NCBI GenBank assembly: GCA_025059715.1 | Contig: JANXCE010000012.1 | Coordinates: 1 to 55,589 of the forward strand | Origin: Caldimicrobium sp. | Lineage (GTDB): Bacteria > Desulfobacterota > Thermodesulfobacteria > Thermodesulfobacteriales > Thermodesulfobacteriaceae | Reading direction: 5' to 3' | Length of the DNA stretch: 55,589 bases | Shown: positions 1-7,572 of the stretch, one piece after another | Layout: the number at the start of each line of letters is the position of its first letter | Numbering within the stretch: the stretch's first letter is position 1 | Notes under the pieces: generated by a model | Seen by the model: the letters and a program-made list of their open reading frames with translations, nothing else | Told to the model about the DNA's origin: nothing | Database searches by the model: none | Translations under genes and position numbers: made by a program

Positions 1-54
1 TAAAAAAATATTAAAAAATTAACTCCCCATTAACAAACTTTCGCATACAAAATA

Positions 55-82
55 AGTTTACATAACTTTTGCTAATTGTCAA
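55..82 (-). promoter_or_regulatory. Promoter for a gene left of the window
   Basis: Reading leftwards, TTGACA (complement of 77-82) is followed after 16 bp by TAAACT (complement of 55-60). This matches the 16-bp spacing of the other strong promoters in the window. The gene it serves lies outside; a GGGGAG ribosome-binding-like stretch sits near position 25. A perfect 14-bp palindrome AAGTTTTAAAACTT (81-94) overlaps the upstream edge of the -35 box and could be an operator. Confidence 0.6.
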
Positions 83-192
83 GTTTTAAAACTTAAAAGA
101 AAAAAATATTTTAATATATTTTTTAAAGGAAAATTGAAGGAAATCTTACAATTTTTCTTAATTTCTAAAAAATTTCTTCTATAATAGTTCTT

Positions 193-927
193 TTAAAGGG
201 TTTCAAGTTCTATATTTTTTCCCCAAAGCATAAGTTGGTCTTCCACAATACAAAAAAGGCCCCACAAATTTTCTAACCTTTTAGCCTTAGTTATTACCCT
301 TTGAAAGTCTTGAGAGGACTTTAGCATATTTCCGAAGGCTGTCGCTAAGGCATCCGCTAAAGCGGTATCTTTATGAATCACTGTGATAGCCTCTGCTTTT
401 CCCCAACTTAGACTGTGGCCTACCTTTCCAGAAGAGGTGCAAACACCGCAAGGCATAAGCCCTTTTTTTATTTTCAAAGCTATCTTACCTGAAAAGGTAG
501 ATTCTCCCGCAAAAATAGCTACTTTTGCATCCCTTTTTAAGTTTAGATATATGTCTCCCCCATTTTCAACTACTACCTCTGAGGTATATCCCTCTTTTAT
601 TAATAGAGTGCCTACTTTTTCTGCAATAGCTCCAGCCACACTGGCCATAGGACCAACTCCTGCCACCTTTCCTGCCTTAAGCATTTTTTGAACCATCTCC
701 GGAGCTTCTTCATCATAGGGTAGGGGTTCTAAACTTTTTAAAAAGAAAGGATTCTTAGCTATATAGGTTTCTAAAGGAAGTCTTACTTCTCTTACTAAAA
801 AAAGGCTTTCTTTTACTAACTCTTTTTCTGCTAAAATTAAAAGATCGGTTTCTTTATAAACTACTCTAAAACTTTTGAGAGAAGTAGAGACTAAAGTGCG
901 ATAAAAGGGTATGTGAGCATATTTCAT
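193..927 (-). CDS. UPF0280 family protein, ApbE-related
   Basis: This 244-residue protein matches the UPF0280 family, distant relatives of ApbE (FAD:protein FMN transferase). Visible family signatures are VGPMASVAGAIA (91-102), VENGGDIYLN (120-129), the GVCTSSG segment (161-167) and a C-terminal DTALADALATAFGN stretch (187-200) resembling the ApbE core. There is no signal peptide, so it should be cytoplasmic. Its start overlaps the fumarase beta stop by 4 bp (ATGA), so it is the last gene of an Rrf2-fumarase-UPF0280 operon. A flavin- or nucleotide-handling role is inferred from ApbE; the exact substrate is unknown to me. Confidence 0.8.
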   Translation of the reverse strand: MKYAHIPFYRTLVSTSLKSFRVVYKETDLLILAEKELVKESLFLVREVRLPLETYIAKNPFFLKSLEPLPYDEEAPEMVQKMLKAGKVAGVGPMASVAGAIAEKVGTLLIKEGYTSEVVVENGGDIYLNLKRDAKVAIFAGESTFSGKIALKIKKGLMPCGVCTSSGKVGHSLSWGKAEAITVIHKDTALADALATAFGNMLKSSQDFQRVITKAKRLENLWGLFCIVEDQLMLWGKNIELETL

Positions 928-1499
928 TTCCTGATCTTTTCGTAAAAGTCCCCTCCATAAATCGAATTAATTACTATGGCAGGAAACCCACTTACCTTGA
1001 TTCTAAAAAAAGCCTCAGCTCCTAATTCTTCCCAAGCAATAGGTTCCACCTTTTCAACAAATTGGGAAAGAAAGGCTCCAGCTCCTCCAAAGGTAGCTAA
1101 ATAAATAGCTTGATACTCCTTTAGAAGCTCTATCACTTTCTTAGACCTCTTTCCCTTTCCAAGGGTAGCACAAAGCCCTTTTTTTAGTAAAAATTCCATA
1201 TAGTAATCCATGCGAGAAGCCGTGGTAGGACCTACAGAACCTATTATTTTTTGAGGAGGAGATGGAGTAGGACCTACATAATACATAGCTTGATTGGTAA
1301 AATCAAAATCAAAACATCCCCTCTCTATAGAACTTAAGATCCTTTGATGGGTAGCGTCTCTTCCACAAAGAAGCCATCCAGAAATCAAAACAGGATCTCC
1401 TTCCTTCAGTTCTTTCAAGAATTCTCTTTTTTCTAAAGGAAATTCTAACTTTTTAGCTCTTTTAAAAACTTCTAAAAAACTTTTAAAAGATGCACCCAT
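924..1499 (-). CDS. Class I fumarate hydratase beta subunit (C-terminal domain)
   Basis: The 191-residue protein corresponds to the C-terminal (beta) domain of iron-sulfur class I fumarase / L-tartrate dehydratase. It has the family segment SVGPTTASRMD and the FPAIVINSIYGG stretch. In many anaerobes this domain is a separate polypeptide paired with an alpha subunit that carries the 4Fe-4S cluster. No alpha subunit is encoded in this window, so the partner must lie elsewhere. The gene directly abuts the Rrf2 regulator stop (next base) and overlaps the downstream UPF0280 gene. It probably hydrates fumarate to malate; tartrate dehydratase is the alternative. Confidence 0.87.
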   Translation of the reverse strand: MGASFKSFLEVFKRAKKLEFPLEKREFLKELKEGDPVLISGWLLCGRDATHQRILSSIERGCFDFDFTNQAMYYVGPTPSPPQKIIGSVGPTTASRMDYYMEFLLKKGLCATLGKGKRSKKVIELLKEYQAIYLATFGGAGAFLSQFVEKVEPIAWEELGAEAFFRIKVSGFPAIVINSIYGGDFYEKIRK

Positions 1500-1955
1500 T
1501 TAAAAACATTTTAAATTTACGCTTTCTAAAAGTTTAGCTTTATTTTGTTCCCCCTGAGCCCTTAGTAAATCACCTAACTTAATTTCTTTTAGTAAACACT
1601 CAATATATTGGGCTATTTTTTTCCAGACAGGATAAGCCACACATTCTTCAATTTCATCACACCCTTCTGTGGGATCTACACAGGAAGCCACACAAACTGG
1701 TCCCTCTAAGGGTTCCAAAATTTCATAAAGAGAAATTTCATCGGGGCTTTTTCTCAAAACATAACCTCCTCCTGGACCGCGAGAAGATTTGATTAACCTG
1801 GCCTGTCTTAAACGATTTAAAATCTGGGCTAAATAAACCCGGGAAATTTTTTGATTCTCAGCAATGGCATCTAAAGTCAATCCCTTGGGATGGGCTTTAG
1901 CAATCTCATACATGGCTCTCACCGCATATCTTCCCTTGGTTGAAAGCTTAAACAT
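1500..1955 (-). CDS. Rrf2 family regulator, IscR-like
   Basis: This 151-residue winged-helix regulator of the Rrf2 family starts MFKLSTKGRYAVRAMYEIA and contains the wing segment RGPGGGY (59-65). Cys92, Cys99 and Cys105 (with an extra Cys88) sit where IscR uses three cysteines to hold a 2Fe-2S cluster, so it probably senses Fe-S status or redox conditions. It is first in a three-gene operon with fumarase beta, itself part of an Fe-S enzyme, which suggests local control of Fe-S-dependent metabolism. A GGTGATC ribosome-binding site lies just upstream of the ATG. A cysteine or methionine regulator role is less likely because of the cysteine triad. Confidence 0.88.
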   Translation of the reverse strand: MFKLSTKGRYAVRAMYEIAKAHPKGLTLDAIAENQKISRVYLAQILNRLRQARLIKSSRGPGGGYVLRKSPDEISLYEILEPLEGPVCVASCVDPTEGCDEIEECVAYPVWKKIAQYIECLLKEIKLGDLLRAQGEQNKAKLLESVNLKCF

Positions 1956-2059
1956 AAGATCACCTCTTCTTTAATTAATTTTTATTTTAATCAAAGTTAT
2001 AAAAAATAATTTGAAATTTAAAATAATAAAAATTTTAAAAATATCAAGAGGATAGGGCT

Positions 2060-2530
2060 TTAAATCTGAAGTTCAAGAATTTCGAAAATTTTTTCTCCAG
2101 AGGGAGTTTTAACTTTAACTTCGTCCCCCACCTCTTTTCCTATCAGAGCTCGTCCTAAAGGAGAGTTAACCGAAATGGTTCCATTAGCAGGATCAGCCTC
2201 ATAGGGACCTACAATACGGTATTCAACGGTTTCGTTAGTTTCTAAATTTAATAACCTGACCTTAACTCCAAATTGAACCCTATCAGGGATTTTTTTCAAA
2301 GGAGGAATTACCTCTGCTTGAGCGATAATAGAAGATAACTCCTGAATACGCCCTTCGATATAGGCTTGTCTTTCCTTAGCAGTTTCGTATTCAGCATTTT
2401 CTGAAAGATCTCCGTGAGCCCGAGCTTCCTCTATAGCTTTAACCACATTTCTTCTCTCAACCTTAATTAAATGTTCTAATTCCTTTTTAATCCTTTCTAA
2501 ACCTTCTTTAGTAAAAGGAATTTTATTCAT
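2060..2530 (-). CDS. greA: Transcription elongation factor GreA
   Basis: At 156 residues this is full-length GreA. The N-terminal coiled coil carries the acidic tip motif DLSENAEYETAKE, whose acidic residues enter the RNA polymerase secondary channel to stimulate transcript cleavage. The C-terminal FKBP-like domain ends with the NGTISVNSPLGRALIG segment typical of the family. The ATG is preceded by an AGGAGG-type site and by a clear promoter (2560-2587, minus). It stands alone between the Rrf2 operon and a repeat-rich gap. Confidence 0.96.
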   Translation of the reverse strand: MNKIPFTKEGLERIKKELEHLIKVERRNVVKAIEEARAHGDLSENAEYETAKERQAYIEGRIQELSSIIAQAEVIPPLKKIPDRVQFGVKVRLLNLETNETVEYRIVGPYEADPANGTISVNSPLGRALIGKEVGDEVKVKTPSGEKIFEILELQI

Positions 2531-2559
2531 ACTATTTTCTTCCTCCTGCCATTTTTTAG

Positions 2560-2587
2560 TTTATAATAAAGGTATGTTTTACTTCAA
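2560..2587 (-). promoter_or_regulatory. greA promoter
   Basis: On the minus strand TTGAAG (complement of 2582-2587), a 16-bp spacer, and TATAAA (complement of 2560-2565). The inferred start of transcription gives a short leader of about 25 nt that includes the ribosome-binding site of greA. Confidence 0.65.
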
Positions 2588-2602
2588 AATTAGAGGGATA
2601 AG

Positions 2603-2644
2603 GTCTCCCTCTACATTCTGGGCCTTAAGGCCCCACAGGGAGAC
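2603..2644. repeat. Nested palindrome
   Basis: GTCTCCCT (2603-2610) pairs with AGGGAGAC (2637-2644), and inside this the 14-bp palindrome GGGCCTTAAGGCCC (2620-2633) forms its own stem. It is much more GC-rich than its surroundings. It lies upstream of the greA promoter and downstream of the degraded stretch at 2778-3026. It may be a terminator for the minus-strand transcript, although no U-tract follows, or the end of a decayed mobile element. Confidence 0.5.
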
Positions 2645-2777
2645 TTTCCCTCTGTCCTTAAACTCCCAATAAGTTGGTTGAGCTTTAAATTAATGAATCC
2701 TTTCAAATCATCCTCACCAATAACTTTCCCCAAAACCTTAAGGGATTCACAAATTTTCTCTCTATCCTTAACTCCTA

Positions 2778-3026
2778 TCAACCTGCCATCATTCTCATGA
2801 AATCTTCTTGGCAGATACCCAAATCTGACTCCAAAGAGGCCTTTCTTATTGCTCTCTTGGCCTCAAAAACCAAGAACTCCTTAAACTCTCCCCTTTTTCT
2901 TAAGATGCTAAAATCATCGCTTAAATTCTTCAGTCCCTTAAAAAAGAACTTGCTCAAATCAAAACTCAAATCCTCTCAAACTATTACAGTCCTTTTTCCA
3001 GAACTCCCTAAACATATTCCTGCCAC
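2778..3026 (-). pseudogene. Possible degraded ORF remnant
   Basis: A 63-codon minus-strand frame (2778-2969) is preceded in another frame by further codons reading MFREFWKKDCNSLRGF before a shift, as expected of a decayed gene rather than a complete one. The composition (Phe, Lys, Leu, charged helix) is protein-like. I do not recognise the family. The same stretch is open on the plus strand, so a non-coding origin is also possible. The segment between it and greA holds only the palindrome and the greA promoter. Confidence 0.25.
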
Positions 3027-4319
3027 TTAATGTTTAAAAGCCCGTTGTCCTGTAAACACCATAGCTACAGGTGGATTAGCCTCATTACAAGCTTGAATAA
3101 CTTCATCATCTCTTACCGAACCTCCAGGTTGTAAGATAGCTGTTATGCCTTGCTTTATCGCTACATCTGCTGCATCTCTAAAAGGTAAAAAACCGTCAGA
3201 TACCATTACACTTCCTATAAGTCCACCCTTTTGGGCTTTAGTCTCCTCATCAATTTCTAATTTCTGAGAAAGGGATCTCAGTCCCTTTTCTATTTCTAAT
3301 TCCAACTGTTTATAGGGAATTTTGTATCTTTCATAACACAAAAGATCAGCTAAATTTCTATAGGCTTTAAAAATTGCAATTTCTGTGCACCCCACCCGAT
3401 CCTGTTCACCCGTTCCTATAGCTACAGTAGCCTCATTTTTTACAAAAAGCACCGAATTTGAAGTTACTCCCATCTCTACAGCCCATCCAAAAATCATATC
3501 CCTTACTTCTCTTTCATCTGGTTCCCTTACACATCTGTATTCTACTCCCTCCTTTATGGCTACTGCAGGTTTTAAATCAGCTTTAGAACGGATTTTATTT
3601 TCCTGAGACACTTGCACAATTAGTCCTCCATCCATAAGACTTTTAAATTCCACTATTCTATATTTGGCATACTCCTGTAAACGATCTAGTCTTCTTATCC
3701 TTATAATTCTTAAATCCTTTCTTTTTTTCAAAATTTCTATAGCACCCTCTTCGTATTCTGGAGCGGTTAAAACTTCAAAATAATGTTCTGCAATAGCTTC
3801 GGCACAGGCTTTATCTACAGGTCGGTTAAGGACTATAGCTCCTCCAAAAGCTGCAATTCGGTCTGCTTTAAAAGCTTTAAAAAAAGCCTCCTCTAAAGTT
3901 TTACCATAGGCTGCTCCACAAGGATTGTTGTGTTTTAAAATTATACAAGCCGGTTTTTCAGTTAGGTATTTTAAAATATTTAGTCCATTGTCCACATCAG
4001 TTAGATTTATTTTCCCAGGATGTTTCCCAAACTGAATAAAATTAGTTTCTTTAAGACTGGAAACTAAGCCCAGTCCAGGAGAGATAAACTCACACTCCCC
4101 TAAAACTAAATTTCCAGCTACTAACTCATAAAGAGCTGCCTCTTGGTCTGGATTCTCCCCATATCTTAAACCCCTTCTTTCAAAAATTCCAGGTTCTACC
4201 TCTAATTCCCAAGTTCTCTTTTTATAAATAAGGGTTTGATCTCCAAAGGTTATTCTGATTTCTGAAGGAAAGTGGTCTGAAACAATAGTTCTATACATTT
4301 TCTTTAAATCTTCGCCCAT
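3027..4319 (-). CDS. purH: AICAR transformylase (PurH C-terminal domain only)
   Basis: The protein catalyses formylation of AICAR to FAICAR with 10-formyl-THF, the penultimate step of purine synthesis. The family signatures LRYGENPDQEAALY (51-64), the catalytic KHNNPCG (129-135) and the C-terminal SDGFLPFRDA and QPGGSVRDDEVI segments are all present. At 430 residues it lacks the roughly 200-residue MGS-like IMP cyclohydrolase domain of normal bifunctional PurH (about 510-530 residues). A stand-alone cyclohydrolase must act elsewhere, or the last step uses an unrelated enzyme. The first 50 residues show no cyclohydrolase remnant. The gene is isolated, with palindromic and degraded DNA downstream. 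Confidence 0.88.
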   Translation of the reverse strand: MGEDLKKMYRTIVSDHFPSEIRITFGDQTLIYKKRTWELEVEPGIFERRGLRYGENPDQEAALYELVAGNLVLGECEFISPGLGLVSSLKETNFIQFGKHPGKINLTDVDNGLNILKYLTEKPACIILKHNNPCGAAYGKTLEEAFFKAFKADRIAAFGGAIVLNRPVDKACAEAIAEHYFEVLTAPEYEEGAIEILKKRKDLRIIRIRRLDRLQEYAKYRIVEFKSLMDGGLIVQVSQENKIRSKADLKPAVAIKEGVEYRCVREPDEREVRDMIFGWAVEMGVTSNSVLFVKNEATVAIGTGEQDRVGCTEIAIFKAYRNLADLLCYERYKIPYKQLELEIEKGLRSLSQKLEIDEETKAQKGGLIGSVMVSDGFLPFRDAADVAIKQGITAILQPGGSVRDDEVIQACNEANPPVAMVFTGQRAFKH

Positions 4320-4374
4320 AACTTTACCCCCAAAAATAGATTAAACTAACATTTTTTAAAATTTTTATAGTTTG

Positions 4375-5352
4375 TCAAGAGGTTTCCTTTCTAAATTTAT
4401 CTAAATAATAATTTTCAAAAATTTTTAAAGCTACCTCCCTTTCCCTAAATCTTAGCTTAGGATAAATAAAACTACAATCTAAAAGTGAAAAAGAATTAAG
4501 CTTCTGAATAATTTGTAATTCTTCCCTTAAATGGGGAAAGGGATTATCCTCGGTAGGAATTCTTTCTTCCTTTTCAATAAGTAAAATATAAATTAAAGAT
4601 CTGGCTGAAAGAAGATTTTCAATTTCTTCATTTTCTTTGACCTTGAAAATATACCTTAAGGTTAAGAGTTCACCAGGAGGATAGATCCATCTTCTACCCT
4701 TTTCTCCTTTTACAAAATCTTCTAAGAGATACTTACTTCTAACAGTCCAAGTATTTTTAAGTTTAGCTCTAAGATACTTCTTTAGAAAAAGATGGATAGT
4801 GCCTGCCTCTACATAGACCTTTCCCGAAGGGGGAAGCATTTTAATAATAGCTTTAGCCCTAAGCCTATCTCTTAGTCTAAACCTTTCAGCATCAAATTTA
4901 GAAAATATTTTTACTTTCTCTAAAAGGACCTTAAAGTCTGAACCTAAGGAGGCTTGGTAAAAATCTAAAAGAGCTCCTGTAACCTTTCTTTCTATTTCGT
5001 AAACCTTTCTTAGTTCTTGATGGGTTAAAATTTCAGAGGGCTCTTTTCCCTCCTCTAAAAGCTGATAAATCCGGCCTACCCTCTCAAGATAAGGCTCAAC
5101 AGCTAAAACTTCTTTACCTTTCTGATAAAGATCTTTAACTATTTTAGCCATTTTTTCAGCAAAAACGGGAAACTGAAATTCTTTCATTTTTAAGTATTTT
5201 TCTAAAGAAATTTCATCTCTTAAAAACCTTTGTAAAATTTCATTCTCCGGTTCTTCAAGAAAAATCACCTGAGATTCTTGCATAAACTTTTCAGCCCAAC
5301 TTAAAGTCTCCACTCGATGAGAAGAAAAACCAATAAGTATTTTCCTTTCCAT
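4375..5352 (-). CDS. Conserved protein, possibly TraB/Tiki-like
   Basis: This 325-residue soluble protein has no signal peptide or convincing membrane segment. I do not firmly recognise it. An N-terminal region with an FLEEPENE segment (near 31-38), a later EVLAVEPYLERVGRI stretch and a glycine-containing VEAGTIHLFLKKYL segment (about 180-193) recall TraB/Tiki/ChaN-like putative metal-dependent hydrolases and a thermophile family with EEP...VEPYLE motifs. It is monocistronic on the minus strand, 22 bp from the base that precedes purH's start region (4320-4374 is non-coding), with a MITE-like repeat upstream. No function is assigned. Confidence 0.5.
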   Translation of the reverse strand: MERKILIGFSSHRVETLSWAEKFMQESQVIFLEEPENEILQRFLRDEISLEKYLKMKEFQFPVFAEKMAKIVKDLYQKGKEVLAVEPYLERVGRIYQLLEEGKEPSEILTHQELRKVYEIERKVTGALLDFYQASLGSDFKVLLEKVKIFSKFDAERFRLRDRLRAKAIIKMLPPSGKVYVEAGTIHLFLKKYLRAKLKNTWTVRSKYLLEDFVKGEKGRRWIYPPGELLTLRYIFKVKENEEIENLLSARSLIYILLIEKEERIPTEDNPFPHLREELQIIQKLNSFSLLDCSFIYPKLRFREREVALKIFENYYLDKFRKETS

Positions 5353-5421
5353 TATTATACTAAGTGGACCTAAATTTCTTAATTAAAGAATACAATCTAT
5401 ACTAGATTTTGAAAATATTTA

Positions 5422-5718
5422 GAGAGAACTTTGCCAAATTCAATGGTTTAAAAAAAATTTTAAGATAGAATTACCGAAAAAACAAGAAGGTTTCTCAAGG
5501 TTATAAAAAAGACTTATCAATTCTTAAGAGTATAAAATCTTCTTTATCAGAAGCTTCCTGTTAAGCTTCATTTAGGAATATAGCAAAGAGAGGGCTTAGG
5601 GAGTGAAAAAAAGAGGAACTTAAGTTAGTAGGGAGTTAAGAGAAGGGGTTAAAGGAGTTTTAAGAAGTATAATTAAAAACACCAAAAGAATTTTTAGACC
5701 AAATTTTTCAAAGGTCTC
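5422..5718. repeat. MITE-like repeat, copy 1
   Basis: About 297 bp with no ORF fills most of the 5353-5761 gap. It starts with a degenerate GAGA..ACTTTGCCAAATTCAATGG and ends AGACCAAATTTTTCAAAGGTCTC (5696-5718), so the ends form imperfect terminal inverted repeats. Internal sequence, including an AAGCTTCATTTAGGAATATAG block and a TTAGGGAGTG block, matches copy 2 at 7191-7399. It carries about 85 bp near the right end that copy 2 lacks. It is probably a non-autonomous transposable element. Confidence 0.65.
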
Positions 5719-5761
5719 TTAGAATTTGGTCTCGGCTTAGAGATTACCAAAAAAGATAAAT

Positions 5762-6004
5762 TTATTTAAATTGGCCTATCTGGATAGCTAAAGAAACACA
5801 TTGTTTTCCTTCTAAACAAGCTTTAATTTCCTCATCCTCTAAATAGGTTTTAACTACTTTATCTCCCTTTTCTAAATATACTGTCCATCTTTGAACTTCT
5901 TCACTCCACTCCACCCTTAAATTTATTCCACATTCTCCTATTTCTGGAAAAATCTTTCTTATTCTTTCACAAAGAATTACAGGATCTACTTTAATTTCAG
6001 ACAT
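5762..6004 (-). CDS. Small cysteine-containing protein, unknown function
   Basis: An 80-residue acidic protein with four cysteines (12, 24, 63 and 69) and a good AAGGAGG-like site upstream of its ATG (6002-6004). It begins with a helix (VDPVILCERIRKIFP), followed by likely beta strands (LRVEWSEEVQRWTVYLEKG) and a helix. I do not recognise the family. It lies 52 bp downstream of the tpx-pfpI pair on the same strand and may be co-transcribed, suggesting a redox or metal-related role only by association. Confidence 0.6.
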   Translation of the reverse strand: MSEIKVDPVILCERIRKIFPEIGECGINLRVEWSEEVQRWTVYLEKGDKVVKTYLEDEEIKACLEGKQCVSLAIQIGQFK

Positions 6005-6056
6005 CTTTATCCTCCTTTAAAGTTTTAACCATTTTAAAAATATTTTTTAGTTAACC

Positions 6057-6569
6057 CTATTTTGGGGTAGCTTTCCATAATTCAAGGATAGTTTTCATAA
6101 AATAGGGCAAATCAAGAGGACTTCTTGAAGTAATGATATTTCCATCAATCACTACCGCTTTATCTTCATAAATAGCAGAAGCTTCAAGAATTTCTTTAGC
6201 TACGCTTTTGTAAGAAGTAGCCCTTTTTCCTTTCAAAATTCCTGCAGAAATCAATATTTGAGGACCGTGACATATGGCTCCTATGATTTTCCCAGATTCA
6301 TAAAAGGTTTGAACAATTTTTAAAACCCCTTCGTTTTTTCTTAAAGCTTCAGGAGCCTTTCCTCCAGGTAGAATTAAAAGATCATAAACTTCTGGACGCA
6401 CTTCCTCAACAGAAAGATTGGCTTCTATTACATAACCATGTTTTCCTTTAATTTTATCCCTCTTTAAAGAAGCTATATCTACAGAGAAACCTTCCTCTAT
6501 TAAACGATAAAGGGGATATAATAGTTCTGAGTCTTCAAAATTATTATAACTTATTATAAGAGCTTTCAT
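6057..6569 (-). CDS. DJ-1/PfpI family protein
   Basis: The 170-residue protein belongs to the PfpI branch of the DJ-1 superfamily. The nucleophile elbow GAICHGPQ holds Cys100 and His101, and Glu12 is present, the same numbering as the archaeal PfpI triad. Members act as glyoxalase/deglycase-like or peptidase-like stress proteins. It follows tpx by 14 bp and is presumably co-transcribed with it, which fits a reactive oxygen/carbonyl defence role in the cytoplasm. Length is normal for the family. Confidence 0.9.
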   Translation of the reverse strand: MKALIISYNNFEDSELLYPLYRLIEEGFSVDIASLKRDKIKGKHGYVIEANLSVEEVRPEVYDLLILPGGKAPEALRKNEGVLKIVQTFYESGKIIGAICHGPQILISAGILKGKRATSYKSVAKEILEASAIYEDKAVVIDGNIITSRSPLDLPYFMKTILELWKATPK

Positions 6570-6583
6570 TTTCAGAAGCTCTC

Positions 6584-7090
6584 CTAAATTAATTTTTTTA
6601 CTTCTTCAAGGGCTTTATCGTAATTAGGATGATTGGTAATCTCTGGGACTATTTCTATATATCTTACCACATCCTCCTTATCAAGGATAAAGACAGAACG
6701 AGCTAAAAGTCTTAACTCCCTTATAAGGACACCGTAATTTAGACCAAAAGAGGCTTCTCTATGATCAGAAAGAACTTCAATTTTGTCAATTCCTGCTGAA
6801 GTACAAAATCTCTCAATAGCAAAGGGGAGATCCATACTTATATTTAAAACTACCACATCCTCAGAAAGTTGGGAAGCCTTTTCATTAAAAGTTCTGGCTT
6901 GAAGATCACAAACAGGAGTATCAAGAGAAGGAGTTACACTAATTAGCTTTACCTTACCTTTAAAATCACTTAATTTAACCTCTTTAAGGTTTTTATTTAC
7001 AACTACAAATTCAGGGGCCCTCTCTCCCACCTTGAGTTCCTTACCCTCTAAGGTTAAAGGATTACCGAACAGAGTAACTAATTTAGCCAT
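6584..7090 (-). CDS. tpx: Thiol peroxidase Tpx
   Basis: An atypical 2-Cys peroxiredoxin of 168 residues that reduces hydrogen peroxide and alkyl hydroperoxides using thioredoxin. The active-site segment TPSLDTPVC contains the peroxidatic Cys61 with Thr58 (TxxC), and Cys96 is the resolving cysteine at the position expected for Tpx. It begins with the usual short TLFGNPLTLEG hairpin. An AGGAGG ribosome-binding site and a TTTACT-16-TAAAAT promoter (7128-7155, minus) precede it. It heads an operon with the PfpI gene. Confidence 0.95.
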   Translation of the reverse strand: MAKLVTLFGNPLTLEGKELKVGERAPEFVVVNKNLKEVKLSDFKGKVKLISVTPSLDTPVCDLQARTFNEKASQLSEDVVVLNISMDLPFAIERFCTSAGIDKIEVLSDHREASFGLNYGVLIRELRLLARSVFILDKEDVVRYIEIVPEITNHPNYDKALEEVKKLI

Positions 7091-7127
7091 AGTTGGTAGT
7101 ATCCTCCTTTTAAAGAATTATTTTTAA

Positions 7128-7155
7128 ATTTTAATCACTTTTGTTTAAAAGTAAA
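7128..7155 (-). promoter_or_regulatory. tpx-pfpI promoter
   Basis: Minus strand: TTTACT (complement of 7150-7155), 16 bp, TAAAAT (complement of 7128-7133), followed by an AGGAGG site before the tpx ATG. The MITE-like copy 2 starts about 36 bp upstream of the -35 box. Confidence 0.55.
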
Positions 7156-7190
7156 GGTTAAAAAAATTTTATTATTAAACATATTAATAG

Positions 7191-7399
7191 GAGACCTTTG
7201 CAAAATTCAATGGTTTAAAGAAAATTTTAAGATTAAATTACAGAAAAAAACAGGACGGTTTCTAAAGAGATACCTTAGCCAAATTAGATAAATCCATTAA
7301 TTGGAAATCCTTTAAGAAAATTCTCTCCAAGCTTCATTTAGGATATAGCAAAAAGAAAGGTTTAGGGAGTGGGATTAGACCAAATTTTTCAAAGCTCCC
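7191..7399. repeat. MITE-like repeat, copy 2
   Basis: About 209 bp without coding capacity, lying between the divergent tpx and mqnE promoters. The left end GAGACCTTTGCAAAATT (from 7191) is an imperfect inverted repeat of the right end AAATTTTTCAAAGCTCCC (to 7399). Inner blocks AAGCTTCATTTAGGATATAG and TTTAGGGAGTG match copy 1 at 5422-5718. Confidence 0.65.
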
Positions 7400-7426
7400 C
7401 AATATATACCTAATATGGGTCTTTGG

Positions 7427-7454
7427 TTGATTATTTTTAAGAATTATTTAAAAT
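7427..7454 (+). promoter_or_regulatory. mqnE operon promoter
   Basis: TTGATT (7427-7432), 16-bp spacer, TAAAAT (7449-7454). It directs transcription into the 28-codon upstream frame and mqnE, and lies just outside the right end of MITE-like copy 2. Confidence 0.6.
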
Positions 7455-7485
7455 GTTGTTAATAATTTTAAAGAAAGGATAGAGT

Positions 7486-7572
7486 ATGTTAAAAGAGGAG
7501 ATAAAAGGAACTTTAAATGAACAAATTAAAATTTGTTTATGGCTTCCCATTTGGAGAAAAAAAGGTTTTTAG
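7486..7572 (+). other. Short upstream ORF with strong RBS (leader or true MqnE N-terminus)
   Basis: An ATG at 7486 sits behind a good AAAGGAT site and opens a 28-codon frame that overlaps the start of mqnE and ends at TAG 7570-7572. The annotated mqnE starts (TTG 7533, ATG 7539) have no visible ribosome-binding site. A run of seven A (7557-7563) lies in the overlap, and one added A would join this frame to mqnE downstream of it. It could be a leader peptide, a slippage-dependent N-terminus, or a base error. Confidence 0.4.
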
